The position numbers and the translations under genes were made by a program. The notes under the pieces are model-generated. The model was not told where the DNA came from, did no database searches, and was given only the letters and a program-made list of their open reading frames with translations. From NCBI GenBank assembly GCA_013002225.1, contig JABDKL010000201.1, positions 1-59,731 on the forward strand: DNA of 59,731 nt, read 5' to 3'. Position 1 is the stretch's first letter, and each line of letters starts with the position of its first letter. Shown here piece after piece: positions 24,810-34,140 of this stretch. This stretch comes from Winogradskyella sp. GTDB lineage: Bacteria; Bacteroidota; Bacteroidia; Flavobacteriales; Flavobacteriaceae.

Positions 24810-25763
24810 ATGCAAAAAAAAGAAATATCTGTAATTATACCTGTGTTTAATGAGTCTGAAAATCTTAGTGAGTTATATCAAAGGCTCATAACTGTACTTT
24901 CAACCTTATCGTCTAATTATAGCCTTATTTTTGTTAATGATGGTAGTACAGATAATTCAATGGCAAAAATTCTGACCTTGTCGCAAGAAAACGATGATGT
25001 TTATTACATTAACTTAAGTAGAAACTTTGGGCATCAAATTGCTGTCTCAGCTGGGTTAGAACACTGTAATTCGGAATGTACGGTTATTATAGATGCAGAT
25101 CTTCAGGACCCTCCAGAATTAATTTCAGAATTATATTTAAAATTTAAAGCGGGTTATGAGGTTGTAAGTGCAAAGCGAAATAAACGAGAAGGAGAGTCTG
25201 CTTTCAAAAAAATAACTGCAAAACTATACTATAGAATTTTAAAAAAACTGGTGTCTTTTGAGATTCCTCTAGATACTGGTGATTTTAGATTACTTTCTGG
25301 TAAAGTTGTTAATGCCATAAATAAAATGCCAGAGCAAAATAAATTTTTGAGAGGGCAAATTGCCTGGTTAGGATTTAAGCAAACCTATGTGTTATATGAT
25401 CGTAAAACACGAAAACATGGTCAAAGTGGGTATTCTTATAGTAAAATGTTCAGACTTGCATTTGATGGAATTACCGGCTTTTCAGACAAGCCATTGCTGT
25501 TTGTGAGTCGTTTAGGTTTTATAATTTCCTTGTTTTCATTCTTGGTTATAGTGTATGCTATATTTTCTCATTATTTCTTAAAGGAAACTATTACAGGTTG
25601 GACATCCTTAATTGTTAGTGCTGCATTTATAGGAGGTATTCAACTTCTGTCCATAGGTGTTATCGGAGAGTATATTAGTAGAATAAATAATAATGTAAAA
25701 CACAGGCCGTTATATATCATTGACTCTACAAATATCTCGACCAACCCTAATTCTGTCGATTAG
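24810..25763 (+). CDS. GT2 polyprenyl-phosphate glycosyltransferase (GtrB/ArnC-like)
   Basis: A 317-residue GT-A fold enzyme: SVIIPVFNESENL at the N-terminus, FVNDGSTDNS near 41-50, then DADLQDPPEL with the metal-binding DxD-like motif near residue 95, and LDTGDFRLL, FLRGQIAWLG in the acceptor part. Two transmembrane helices end the chain (about 230-255 and 268-290). This domain order is that of GtrB, ArnC and DPM1, which load a sugar onto polyprenyl phosphate on the cytosolic face. The GT-C-like protein before it could use the product on the outer face. The sugar is unknown. Confidence 0.86.
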   Translation: MQKKEISVIIPVFNESENLSELYQRLITVLSTLSSNYSLIFVNDGSTDNSMAKILTLSQENDDVYYINLSRNFGHQIAVSAGLEHCNSECTVIIDADLQDPPELISELYLKFKAGYEVVSAKRNKREGESAFKKITAKLYYRILKKLVSFEIPLDTGDFRLLSGKVVNAINKMPEQNKFLRGQIAWLGFKQTYVLYDRKTRKHGQSGYSYSKMFRLAFDGITGFSDKPLLFVSRLGFIISLFSFLVIVYAIFSHYFLKETITGWTSLIVSAAFIGGIQLLSIGVIGEYISRINNNVKHRPLYIIDSTNISTNPNSVD

Positions 25764-25828
25764 CTGATATTTGTTCTTTATCTAGAATACTAAAAGTTGT
25801 AAATTCACATTTTATAAACCCTAAGCCT

Positions 25829-26800
25829 ATTTTTAACGTTCAAAAATACCAGCCAAACCAAAAATCCAATTGGAATAATTTCTTAAGAGTTAGCAACCAA
25901 GATACATTTCTTTTTAATAGAAATTTCATGGAATATCATAGCGATAAGTTTCAAGATTTTTCGCTAATGATCTATAAAAACGAAAAGCTTGTTGGATTAC
26001 TGCCTGCAAATATTGTGGATGATATAGTTTATTCGCATCAGGGTCTGACTTATGGAGGGTTGATTCATTCTATAGAATTAAAAACTACAGATTATATTGA
26101 ATGTTATAAGTCAATACTTAAATACCTAAATCAAAATGGTGTAAGTATTTTGATGCTAAAAGATCTTCCAAGTATTTATTTAAAGAATTCGATAAACGAT
26201 CCTTTTCTATTTTTAAGTTTTAAATTAAAGGCAGAATTAATTAGAACTGATTTACATGCAGTTGTAAATTTTAATAATAGCTCATTGTCAAATAGTCGGA
26301 AGGAAGGCGTTAAGCGAGGCCTTAAGCATCAATTGAGGATAGAAGAATCGCTAGATTTCGAGTTGTTTTGGAATTCTATTTTAATTCCAAATTTACAGGC
26401 AAAACACGGCGTCAATCCTGTACATTCACTGAAGGAAATTAACTTACTCAAATCGAGATTTAAAAATAACATACGTCAATTTAATGTATACCATAACGAT
26501 AAGATTGTAGCTGGAACTACAATTTTTGAAACAGAAAATGTTGCGCATTGTCAATACATTTCTGGAAATAAAGATAAGAATGAACTTGGAAGTTTAGATT
26601 TTCTTCATGCGCACCTTATTCAGAATATTTTTAAAGAAAAAAAATATTTTGATTTTGGAACGTCTAATCTAAACAATGGACAAAACATTAATCAAGGCCT
26701 GCAATTTTGGAAGGAAGGTTTTGGGGCCAGATCGATTCCCCAAGGGTTTTATAATTTAAAAACTGTTAATCATAGCTTACTAGAAACAATTTTAATATGA
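25829..26800 (+). CDS. FemAB/GNAT-like acyltransferase with an abnormal start
   Basis: The ATG at 25928 gives 290 residues, but the same frame remains open upstream and codes for YQPNQKSNWNNFLRVSNQ and TFLFNRNFMEYHSDKF, which look like the true N-terminal helix of the family. Between the upstream stop at 25748 and 25928 there is no ATG, GTG, TTG or CTG in frame; ATT at 25829 (IFNVQKYQ) is the best-placed candidate. The rest has LVGLLPANIV, YSHQGLTYGGLI and HCQYISGNKDKN, typical of FemAB-like aminoacyl/acyltransferases with a double GNAT fold. It overlaps the aminotransferase gene by 4 bases (ATGA) and may acylate the amino sugar made by it. The substrate is inferred only from position. Confidence 0.65.
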   Translation: MFNVQKYQPNQKSNWNNFLRVSNQDTFLFNRNFMEYHSDKFQDFSLMIYKNEKLVGLLPANIVDDIVYSHQGLTYGGLIHSIELKTTDYIECYKSILKYLNQNGVSILMLKDLPSIYLKNSINDPFLFLSFKLKAELIRTDLHAVVNFNNSSLSNSRKEGVKRGLKHQLRIEESLDFELFWNSILIPNLQAKHGVNPVHSLKEINLLKSRFKNNIRQFNVYHNDKIVAGTTIFETENVAHCQYISGNKDKNELGSLDFLHAHLIQNIFKEKKYFDFGTSNLNNGQNINQGLQFWKEGFGARSIPQGFYNLKTVNHSLLETILI

Positions 26801-27894
26801 TTCAATTTCTAGATCTGCATAAAATCAATAAGCGCTTTCAAAATGAATTTGAAAACGCCTTTTCTATGGCTTTAGAAAATTCAAATTTTGTGTTAGGTGA
26901 CAATGTGAAGAATTTTGAAAATGAATTTGCTAATTATTGTGGTAGTAATTACTGTATTGGCACTGCAAATGGTTTAGATGCATTAACACTAATTTTAAAA
27001 GGCTATATACAACTAGGTAAACTAAATATCGGAGATAAAGTTATGGTGCCTTCTAATACATTTATAGCATCAATTTTATCCATTATTCACGCAGGATTAA
27101 AACCTGTATTGGTAGAACCTGACCCAAAAACCTATAACCTGTCTATTGATGCAGTTAAAAGCAGTTACTCTAAGGAGGTAAAGGCAATTGTTATTGTGCA
27201 TTTATATGGGCAATTAGCTGATATGAGTGCGTTTTTAGAATTCACAAATAGGTACAATATACTGCTTATTGAAGATGCAGCACAAGCTCATGGTGCAAAA
27301 TCGAAACAAGGTTTAGCAGGTAATTTGTCACATGCAGCAGCTTTTAGTTTTTATCCAAGTAAAAACTTAGGAGCACTTGGAGATGGTGGATCAGTAACAA
27401 CAAATGACGAAGCGTTAAATGAGAAAATTCGTCTTTTGCGCAATTATGGTAGTAAGACCAAATACAAAAATGAAATTATTGGTGCTAATAGCCGTTTAGA
27501 TGATATGCAAGCTGCATTTTTAAGCATAAAGCTAAAAGAATTAGATAAGGATAATGAGCGCAGAAGGGTAATTGCTAGAAGGTATTTAAATGAAATAAAT
27601 AATTTAAAAGTAAAACTACCATTTTATGATGGCTCAAGCAATCATGTATTTTATGCATTCGTAGTAGAGCTGGAGGATAGAGAAAACTTCATTAATTATT
27701 TAGATAGTAATGATGTACAATCCTTAATTCATTATCCTATTCCGCCGCATAAGCAGACTGCTTTACATCATTTTTCTCATTTAAATCTTCCAATAGCAGA
27801 GAAGATTCATAAAAGAGTTATAAGTTTACCAATGAGTCCGGTAATGACAACTGATGAAATTAATTGGGTTATAAAAACTATTAATAATTACTAA
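26797..27894 (+). CDS. DegT/DnrJ/EryC1/StrS sugar aminotransferase (FdtB/QdtB-like)
   Basis: A 365-residue PLP-dependent sugar aminotransferase: FLDLHKINKRF start, YCIGTANGLDAL for phosphate binding, VPSNTFIASIL, IEDAAQAHGA with the PLP-ring Asp, and FSFYPSKNLGALGDGG with PLP Lys189. The start resembles the enzymes that aminate dTDP-3-keto-6-deoxyhexoses. A matching sugar 3,4-ketoisomerase of FdtA type is encoded at 32785, so the pair predicts dTDP-3-amino-3,6-dideoxy-galactose or -glucose. The gene overlaps the FemAB-like gene by 4 bases and is followed directly by a flippase. No dTDP-glucose synthesis genes (rmlA, rmlB) lie in this window. Confidence 0.85.
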   Translation: MIQFLDLHKINKRFQNEFENAFSMALENSNFVLGDNVKNFENEFANYCGSNYCIGTANGLDALTLILKGYIQLGKLNIGDKVMVPSNTFIASILSIIHAGLKPVLVEPDPKTYNLSIDAVKSSYSKEVKAIVIVHLYGQLADMSAFLEFTNRYNILLIEDAAQAHGAKSKQGLAGNLSHAAAFSFYPSKNLGALGDGGSVTTNDEALNEKIRLLRNYGSKTKYKNEIIGANSRLDDMQAAFLSIKLKELDKDNERRRVIARRYLNEINNLKVKLPFYDGSSNHVFYAFVVELEDRENFINYLDSNDVQSLIHYPIPPHKQTALHHFSHLNLPIAEKIHKRVISLPMSPVMTTDEINWVIKTINNY

Positions 27895-29202
27895 TTGAAA
27901 CGCCTACTACATTATATAGATACTGAGATTTTAGTGAAATCAGCACGGCTTAATACAGCTAATATTTCGATTAAGATAATTGCAGGTATTTTAATTTCAA
28001 AGTTTATTGCGGTGCATATAGGTCCTTATGGTATGGCACTTATAGGTAATCTACGTAATTTTTTAAGCGCTCTACAATCATTTGCTATTGCAGGACTTTA
28101 CAAGGGAGTAGTAAAATACATAAGCCAGTTCAAGGATGATGCTTTAGAGTTGTCAAAAACACTTTCAACAGTTTTTTATGCTGGGTTTTTTACGTCTCTG
28201 TTTTTAGGTCTTTTGTGCTATTATAATGCACAATTCATTAACGATTTCATCTTTTCAGCCAATTACAATTACGTTTATATTATTAGAGTAATGGCCATTG
28301 TATTACCGTTTTATGCTTTGAACATGTTCGCCTTTTCTATAATGAATGGCTTTGCAAAGTATAAGATCTTACTGGTAATAAACATTATTGGGCAGGTTTT
28401 AGGGCTTCTTGTAACCCTAGTTTTAATTTGGCAGGAAAATATAGATGGCGCGCTAATGGCTATTGTAATTACACCAGCATTGGGGTTATTAATTACTGTC
28501 GTAGGTATTCTTTATAGAAAAAGTTTAGTATCCTCAATAAAAATCACAAATGTTAGTTTTTCAATACTTAATAAATTAAGTCCTTATATGCTAATGGCGT
28601 TGGTTTCATCAATTGCAATTCCAGTTGTTATGATCTTTATAAGGAATTATATAATTGCAGAAATTAGCATAGAAGAAGCAGGTTATTGGGAAGCCATTAA
28701 TCGGGTTTCAAGCTATTACTTAATGTTCTTCAACTCCTTAATGGCACTTTATATTTTGCCTAGATTTACTGAAATAAATTCTCAAAAAATATTTAGAAAA
28801 GAGGTTTTTGGTTTTTATAAAACTATAATGCCAGTGTTTGGGCTCCTCTTATTGATTATATTTTTTTCGAGGTCGGTCTTAGTTAATATACTATTTACTG
28901 AAGCGTTTAGACCTGTTGAAGATCTTTTTGGATATCAAATTCTTGGAGATCTTATCAGAGTGCTTTCTATGGTCACCGCTTACCAATTTTTAGCTAAGAA
29001 AATGTTTAGTCATTTTATAATATTAGAAATTTTCCTTTTTGTTATGAAGTATGTATCAAGTATTTATCTTATTGATGCTTTTGGATTGAAAGGTGCTGTA
29101 ATGGGGCATTTTTTGAGCTACTTAATGTACTTTGCTATAATATTACTAATCTTTGGTAGTTCACTCTTTGGTGTGTTGAATGAAGAAGAAGACGATTACT
29201 AA
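27895..29202 (+). CDS. Wzx-type O-antigen flippase, first of a tandem pair
   Basis: A 435-residue polytopic protein with about twelve hydrophobic segments. It starts at TTG 27895 immediately after the previous stop codon (no spacer). LNTANISIKIIAGILISKFIAV, truncated here to its first part, and the conserved GPYGMALIGNLRNF and YLMFFNSLMALYILPRF stretches match polysaccharide flippases of the MATE-like fold (O-antigen translocase). Such proteins move undecaprenyl-linked oligosaccharide across the inner membrane. The next gene is a similar flippase, with the same ITAEI/IIAEIS-EEAGYW element, so they are paralogues. Confidence 0.84.
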   Translation: MKRLLHYIDTEILVKSARLNTANISIKIIAGILISKFIAVHIGPYGMALIGNLRNFLSALQSFAIAGLYKGVVKYISQFKDDALELSKTLSTVFYAGFFTSLFLGLLCYYNAQFINDFIFSANYNYVYIIRVMAIVLPFYALNMFAFSIMNGFAKYKILLVINIIGQVLGLLVTLVLIWQENIDGALMAIVITPALGLLITVVGILYRKSLVSSIKITNVSFSILNKLSPYMLMALVSSIAIPVVMIFIRNYIIAEISIEEAGYWEAINRVSSYYLMFFNSLMALYILPRFTEINSQKIFRKEVFGFYKTIMPVFGLLLLIIFFSRSVLVNILFTEAFRPVEDLFGYQILGDLIRVLSMVTAYQFLAKKMFSHFIILEIFLFVMKYVSSIYLIDAFGLKGAVMGHFLSYLMYFAIILLIFGSSLFGVLNEEEDDY

Positions 29203-29212
29203 TTTTTTATAA

Positions 29213-30499
29213 GTGAAGCTTCCGAAATTCATAGGTAACAATTTAGTCTTAAAAGTAACTTCGTTAAATGCTGTTGTTATAACAGTACGTTTAATTATTT
29301 CAGTTTTTATTCAACGCTTATTGGCTGTAACTGTTGGTGAAGCTGGTATCGCAAGTATTGGTCAGTTACGTAATGTCATAGCAATGCTCACAAGTACATC
29401 TACTTTAGGTGTCTTTAATGGAATAGTAAAATATGTTTCTGAACATAAAGCGAACAAACCAGAACTGTCACGATTATTTTCTACAACAACTGTTTTTGTA
29501 ACTGCTGGATCGATAATATCGGCGCTCATTTTGTATTTAGGATCAGATTATTTGTCCGTTAAACTTTTTCAGTCTATCGATTTTAGTTATTTATTTAAGC
29601 TCTTAGCTGTAATTGTACCTTTTATTGCGTTCAATAGATGTATAAATGGTCTTGTTAATGGCCTTTCTGCTTATAAAAAATATGCTACTATTGAATTGGT
29701 AAGCTACATTTTTGCCAGTTTAATATTGGTTTATGGTTTGTTCTTTCACAATTTAGATGGTGTGCTAATTGCCATCGCATTAACACCAATAATTCAGCTT
29801 TTTGTATTAGTAGTTGTCTTTGGAAAAACGGTTGTCAAATATGTTAATTTTAAAAGTTTAAGCTTTAACCTAAGTTATAAAAACAGTTTGCTGGCCTTTG
29901 CTTTAATGTCTTTTGTCTCGACATTTTTACTGAATTATATTGAACTCGATATTAGAACTTTAATTACTGCCGAAATAAATGTAGATGAAGCGGGTTATTG
30001 GACAGCAATGACCTTTATTTCAAAAAATTATATGGTGTTTGCTACAGGTCTTTTTACCTTATACGTACTACCAAAATTTGCAAGTATAAACACGAAGCAT
30101 GCTTTTAAAGCAGAAGTCTTACATATATATAAAACAATACTTCCAATTTTTGGATTAGGAATGCTCATCGTGTATCTATTTCGAGATTTGGTGATACAGA
30201 TCGTATATCCTGAATTTTCAGGAATGGAGCCGCTATTTAAATGGCAATTAATGGGTGATTTTATTAGATTATGTGCCTTGGTTTTAGCACATCAATTTCT
30301 GGCAAAAAAATTAGTAAAAAGCTTTTTGATTACGGAAGTCATATCCCTCATTTTGTTTTTTGTGCTCACTAAATTATTTATTCAGCCATATGGCACTGAA
30401 GGTGTAGTAATTGCGCACTTTGTAAGATATATTGTATATTTTATAGTAGTAATATTATTTATCAACAGGTATTACAATCAAAGAATTAAGATAGAGTAG
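29213..30499 (+). CDS. Wzx-type O-antigen flippase, second of a tandem pair
   Basis: A 428-residue protein starting at GTG 29213, 10 bases after the previous gene. Topology and motifs parallel the first flippase: LNAVVITVRLIISVFIQRLL at the start, GEAGIASIGQLRNV, INVDEAGYWTAM and LFTLYVLPKFASI. The two therefore probably arose by duplication and have diverged strongly. Having two flippases in one locus may mean two different lipid-linked substrates or a heterodimer; the sequence alone does not decide. The last 14 bases overlap the end of a glycosyltransferase gene on the other strand. Confidence 0.84.
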   Translation: MKLPKFIGNNLVLKVTSLNAVVITVRLIISVFIQRLLAVTVGEAGIASIGQLRNVIAMLTSTSTLGVFNGIVKYVSEHKANKPELSRLFSTTTVFVTAGSIISALILYLGSDYLSVKLFQSIDFSYLFKLLAVIVPFIAFNRCINGLVNGLSAYKKYATIELVSYIFASLILVYGLFFHNLDGVLIAIALTPIIQLFVLVVVFGKTVVKYVNFKSLSFNLSYKNSLLAFALMSFVSTFLLNYIELDIRTLITAEINVDEAGYWTAMTFISKNYMVFATGLFTLYVLPKFASINTKHAFKAEVLHIYKTILPIFGLGMLIVYLFRDLVIQIVYPEFSGMEPLFKWQLMGDFIRLCALVLAHQFLAKKLVKSFLITEVISLILFFVLTKLFIQPYGTEGVVIAHFVRYIVYFIVVILFINRYYNQRIKIE

Positions 30500-31643
30500 T
30501 AGGTGCAGGATTTGTCCAAGCTTCTAAATAGGCTTTGGCGCAATCTATATAGTTATGATGTTGTTCTATAAACTGCCGCGCGTTTTTAGATATAGATAAA
30601 ATTTCATCAGGATTTAAAATTAGCCTTTCCAGCTTTTTCGCAATTTTGTTACTATTTGGTATGGCGTTGATTGCGATGGTGTCTTCTTTTATATTATAAT
30701 AATCTAACCATTCTTGTTCTGCTCCAGTAAATACGACCTTACCTTTAGCCATAGCTTCCAGTGCGTTATAGCCCTGATCATAAGCATAAACCTGATCTAA
30801 AATAATATGTGCTTTATTATAGGTATTTATATACTCCTTATATGGCAAACTTCTTACAGTTAAAATCTCAACTTTGTTTTTATATTTTAAACTAATAATA
30901 TCCAAAGCAGCTTCGAAAATATCATTTCCTTTTTTGTAATAATTACTTGAGTTAATACCGTGAAATATGATAATCTTCTCTTTTATTTTAAGAGTTTGAA
31001 AGTTTAGTTTTTTTGTATTTACAGGATTTGGGATTAAACCTAGATACTTGGGATGACCTTTAAGTGGCAAATGATAATCTATGTCTGAAGCAATAACACC
31101 TTCAATCTTACTAAATATATAATGGTGAAGATGTTCGAAACCTTTTTGCAGATATTTTAAACCATACGCACTAAGAAACTGCTTGTCTTTCCCTTCTTGA
31201 TAAGGCGATAGAATAGAGTATTTAAAATGCCCTTCTTTAGCATATTTGATGCTGGTATGATCGGTGCCGCACGACAACAAGTAACAGGCCTTATTCCAGC
31301 TAGAGATCATATCAAAAATATCTTTTTCAATTGAAGCTGTACAGCCAAAAGAGGCCTCGTTAATAAATTGTACAACGTCATATCCACTTATTTGCAATTG
31401 TAATTGTTTAATCTGTTTTTTTGTGTGTAACGATTCAAGGTCAATACCAGAAATAAGATAAATGAAATTTTTTACACGTCTTAGCAAGCCAAAAGCATAT
31501 TTTTTTTTTATGAGATAGTCTACGTCGTAGTTTTTAAAACCATCAGCATTTGCAACGATTCTTACTTCATGATTTAATTCTTCTAACCCCTCTTTTAATG
31601 AGTTATGAAGTCTGCTATATTCGCCGACTAATAAAATTTTCAT
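30486..31643 (-). CDS. GT1/GT4-like glycosyltransferase
   Basis: A 385-residue cytosolic protein with a GT-B-type layout. The N-terminal Rossmann half begins MKILLVGEYSRLHNSLKEGL, and the C-terminal half contains LGLIPNPVNTKKL, IIIFHGINSSNYYKKGNDIF and the donor-site segment DQVYAYDQGYNALEAMAKGKVV, a variant of the EGxxxxxLEAMA pattern of retaining GT4 enzymes. It is the only gene of the locus between 19916 and 32798 on the minus strand, so it has its own promoter in the 42-base gap shared with the next gene. Sugar and acceptor are unknown. Confidence 0.75.
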   Translation of the reverse strand: MKILLVGEYSRLHNSLKEGLEELNHEVRIVANADGFKNYDVDYLIKKKYAFGLLRRVKNFIYLISGIDLESLHTKKQIKQLQLQISGYDVVQFINEASFGCTASIEKDIFDMISSWNKACYLLSCGTDHTSIKYAKEGHFKYSILSPYQEGKDKQFLSAYGLKYLQKGFEHLHHYIFSKIEGVIASDIDYHLPLKGHPKYLGLIPNPVNTKKLNFQTLKIKEKIIIFHGINSSNYYKKGNDIFEAALDIISLKYKNKVEILTVRSLPYKEYINTYNKAHIILDQVYAYDQGYNALEAMAKGKVVFTGAEQEWLDYYNIKEDTIAINAIPNSNKIAKKLERLILNPDEILSISKNARQFIEQHHNYIDCAKAYLEAWTNPAPTTLS

Positions 31644-31685
31644 GTGCTAATATATCGTTACATTTGTTTTCAAAGATAATAGTAA

Positions 31686-32798
31686 ATGCCTAAAACCAAT
31701 AAGAAAAAGATTTGTATAGTTGTGTCTTCTTTAGGTGTTGGTGGTGCAGAGCGTTCTTCAGCTATGCTGTCCCAAATGTTATATGATTCAGGACACGATG
31801 TTTATATAACTACTGTTAAGAATATTATTGATTATCCCTATAAAGGTGAGCTTTTAAATCTAGGAAAACTAAAAAAAGATAATGACTCTATTATCCAACG
31901 TATTAAGCGGCTATTTGTTTTTAGAAGCTATTTGAAAAAGCACAATTTTGATTTTATAATAGATGGTAGATCTAGAGTCGGTTTTTTAAAGGAATTAATT
32001 ATTAATAGAGTATTATATAAGTCAAAAAAAACAATCTTTACCGTACATAGTTTTAACACCGATATTTATATACATCCAAACGCATTTTTAGCTAAAATAA
32101 TCTATAGATCAACAGCAAGATTTGTAGTTGTGTCGGAGGCGATTGCTAAAAAAATAAAGGCCACATATGGATTTAAAAATGTAAGTGTTATCCATAATTC
32201 AGTTGATGAAAATTTAATAAAATTTGATGATGACCACACTGATCAGTTAGAGAAATATATCTTATTTTTTGGCAGGTTAGATGATGAGGTAAAGAATATA
32301 TCTTTGTTACTAAATGGCTATGCTAAATCTATGTTGCCAGACAACTCTGTAAAATTAAAAATTTTAGGTAATGGAGAAGATTTAGAAAAATTAAAGGCCA
32401 AATCCAGAAACTTGACATTAACAGGCAATGTCGAGTTTTTAAATTTTAAGTCAAATCCGTTTAGCATAGTTTCAAATGCATTATTTACCGTTTTAACTAG
32501 TAGATACGAAGGGTTTCCTATGGTAATTGTAGAATCCTTAAATTTAGGAACACCTGTGGTTTCTGTCGATTGTTTGTCAGGACCAAATGAAATTATACAA
32601 CATGAATACAATGGATTACTTGTAGAAAATTATAATATCGATGCTCTGGCCTCTGCCATGAATAGGATGTATACCGACAAAGATTTATATTTACATTGTA
32701 AGGAAAATGCGAAGGTGAGTGTATCTGAATTTTCTATAGATAATATTGCACAACAGTGGGAAACTATATTAAATAAAAGTGAGAATGAATACCATTAA
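31686..32798 (+). CDS. GT4 glycosyltransferase
   Basis: A 370-residue retaining glycosyltransferase of GT-B fold. KICIVVSSLGVGGAERSSAML is the acceptor-side start typical of family 4 (GGAER), VSVIHNSVDE links the two domains, and TSRYEGFPMVIVESLNLGTPVVS holds the donor-binding EGFPMVxxES motif, followed by SGPNEII. It is probably cytosolic or bound to the inner face of the membrane, adding one sugar to the lipid-linked oligosaccharide. Its 3' end overlaps the ketoisomerase gene by 14 bases. Transcribed divergently from the GT at 31643. Confidence 0.85.
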   Translation: MPKTNKKKICIVVSSLGVGGAERSSAMLSQMLYDSGHDVYITTVKNIIDYPYKGELLNLGKLKKDNDSIIQRIKRLFVFRSYLKKHNFDFIIDGRSRVGFLKELIINRVLYKSKKTIFTVHSFNTDIYIHPNAFLAKIIYRSTARFVVVSEAIAKKIKATYGFKNVSVIHNSVDENLIKFDDDHTDQLEKYILFFGRLDDEVKNISLLLNGYAKSMLPDNSVKLKILGNGEDLEKLKAKSRNLTLTGNVEFLNFKSNPFSIVSNALFTVLTSRYEGFPMVIVESLNLGTPVVSVDCLSGPNEIIQHEYNGLLVENYNIDALASAMNRMYTDKDLYLHCKENAKVSVSEFSIDNIAQQWETILNKSENEYH

Positions 32799-33189
32799 AA
32801 AGGTAAAATTATTAGAGATACCTAAGGTGCATGACGAACGTGGTATTTTAGCAGTTGTTGAAAAAGACTCTATTCCTTTTAAAATAGAGCGTGTTTATTA
32901 TTTATACGATGTGCCAAGTGGCAGCTGTAGAGGTGGTCACGCACACAAAGAACAACAATCTATTATTATTGCGTTAAGCGGAAGTTTTGAAGTAATTGTG
33001 GATGATGGTAGCTCCAAAAAAAGAGTGATGCTCAATAAGCCGAATCAAGGCTTGTATATACCAACCAATATCTGGCGCGAAATAGAAAACTTTTCTGCCG
33101 GTGCAGTTTGCTTAGTATTAGCATCTACAATTTACAATGAAGATGAATACATAAGAAACTATGAATCGTTTTTGCTATCGAAAGGGTGA
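32785..33189 (+). CDS. fdtA: dTDP-6-deoxy-hexose 3,4-ketoisomerase (FdtA/QdtA, WxcM-like cupin)
   Basis: A 134-residue single cupin from ATG 32785 (MNTIKKVKLLEIPKVHDERG); another ATG 6 bases upstream is possible. Signature elements are ERVYYLYDVPSGSCRGGHAHKE with the His-rich site, SGSFEVIVDDGS, and GLYIPTNIWREIENFS. These enzymes isomerise dTDP-4-keto-6-deoxyglucose to the 3-keto sugar, the substrate of the aminotransferase class seen at 26797. Whether the product has galacto (FdtA) or gluco (QdtA) configuration cannot be told by eye. The start overlaps the end of the GT4 gene, so they are coupled. Confidence 0.85.
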   Translation: MNTIKKVKLLEIPKVHDERGILAVVEKDSIPFKIERVYYLYDVPSGSCRGGHAHKEQQSIIIALSGSFEVIVDDGSSKKRVMLNKPNQGLYIPTNIWREIENFSAGAVCLVLASTIYNEDEYIRNYESFLLSKG

Positions 33190-34140
33190 ATGGTATAGTT
33201 TATATTTTAGTAGAAAAAACTTAATTTGTTTTAAAAATCTGAGTACACCAGCAGGCAACATAAGTAATAATCTAAGTTTATAGTTTAAATTTTTATGATC
33301 AAGCTGGCTTTTCATTAGCTTATAACTCGTTCTGTCATTTCTGAGTTTAGCTTCCATGGCAATCATAAACCTATTGATATCTAAGTAAGTTTTTAAAGAG
33401 GTATTGTGTTTTTCATTTTTGGTATGCTTTGAGAGCATGGTAAGTAAATTAGGAATATCCTTGGTAAGGGATAAATGATTCTCATTACTGTAAATCATTT
33501 TAAAAGCGGTAGATTCAGAGGAAAATGCAACTTTAAAGTCTAAGGCTATTCGTATCCACAGATCATTATCTTCTCCCCAACCTAAAGACTCGTCAAATTT
33601 ATAGCCCTTGTCAAATATCTTTTTAGGAATGGCTACGGCAGAAGTCCATAAAATATTATCGATAGTACTCGATTTAAAATAATCTGATACAACATCAAAA
33701 AAGGGGTGACCTATATTATTAAATTTTGGCTTAATTGTATTACCATTAAAGAAATTTTTAGTGTAGGATGTGGCATAAATTCCACAATCGGGAAATGATT
33801 CGATTAGTCTTTTTAATTCAGAAAGATGATTAGGAAACCATATGTCATCACCATCAGATAGAGCTATATACTTGGCTTTTGCCGCCTTCATCCCAATATT
33901 CCTAGCGGTAGAAACGCCATTATTGGTTGTGGAAATTATAGAAACACGCTTGTCAGTTATACTTTTAATTAGGTCGAGGCTATTATCGGTACTACCATCA
34001 TTTACAATTAGTACTTCAAAATCACTAAAGTTTTGATTTAAAACACCTTTTAAAGTTTCTAAAATAAAATTGGCTTTGTTGTATACGGTAATTACGACAG
34101 AAAAAAAAGGCTCCATTAGCGACTTTTTGTTAGAACACAA
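33175..34140 (-). CDS. GT2 glycosyltransferase
   Basis: A 321-residue inverting GT-A enzyme. FSVVITVYNKANFILETLKG and VLIVNDGSTDNSL are the nucleotide-binding start, ALSDGDDIWFPNHL holds the DxD-type metal motif near residue 96, and LGWGEDNDLWIRIAL the family ED motif near residue 185. It overlaps the GT2 gene upstream of it by 25 bases and the ketoisomerase gene on the other strand by 15 bases, showing how compact this part of the locus is. Cytosolic; acceptor and sugar unknown. ATG start assumed at 34140; an internal ATG (MEPFFSVVIT, nine codons in) is an alternative. Confidence 0.82.
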   Translation of the reverse strand: MCSNKKSLMEPFFSVVITVYNKANFILETLKGVLNQNFSDFEVLIVNDGSTDNSLDLIKSITDKRVSIISTTNNGVSTARNIGMKAAKAKYIALSDGDDIWFPNHLSELKRLIESFPDCGIYATSYTKNFFNGNTIKPKFNNIGHPFFDVVSDYFKSSTIDNILWTSAVAIPKKIFDKGYKFDESLGWGEDNDLWIRIALDFKVAFSSESTAFKMIYSNENHLSLTKDIPNLLTMLSKHTKNEKHNTSLKTYLDINRFMIAMEAKLRNDRTSYKLMKSQLDHKNLNYKLRLLLMLPAGVLRFLKQIKFFLLKYKLYHSPFR

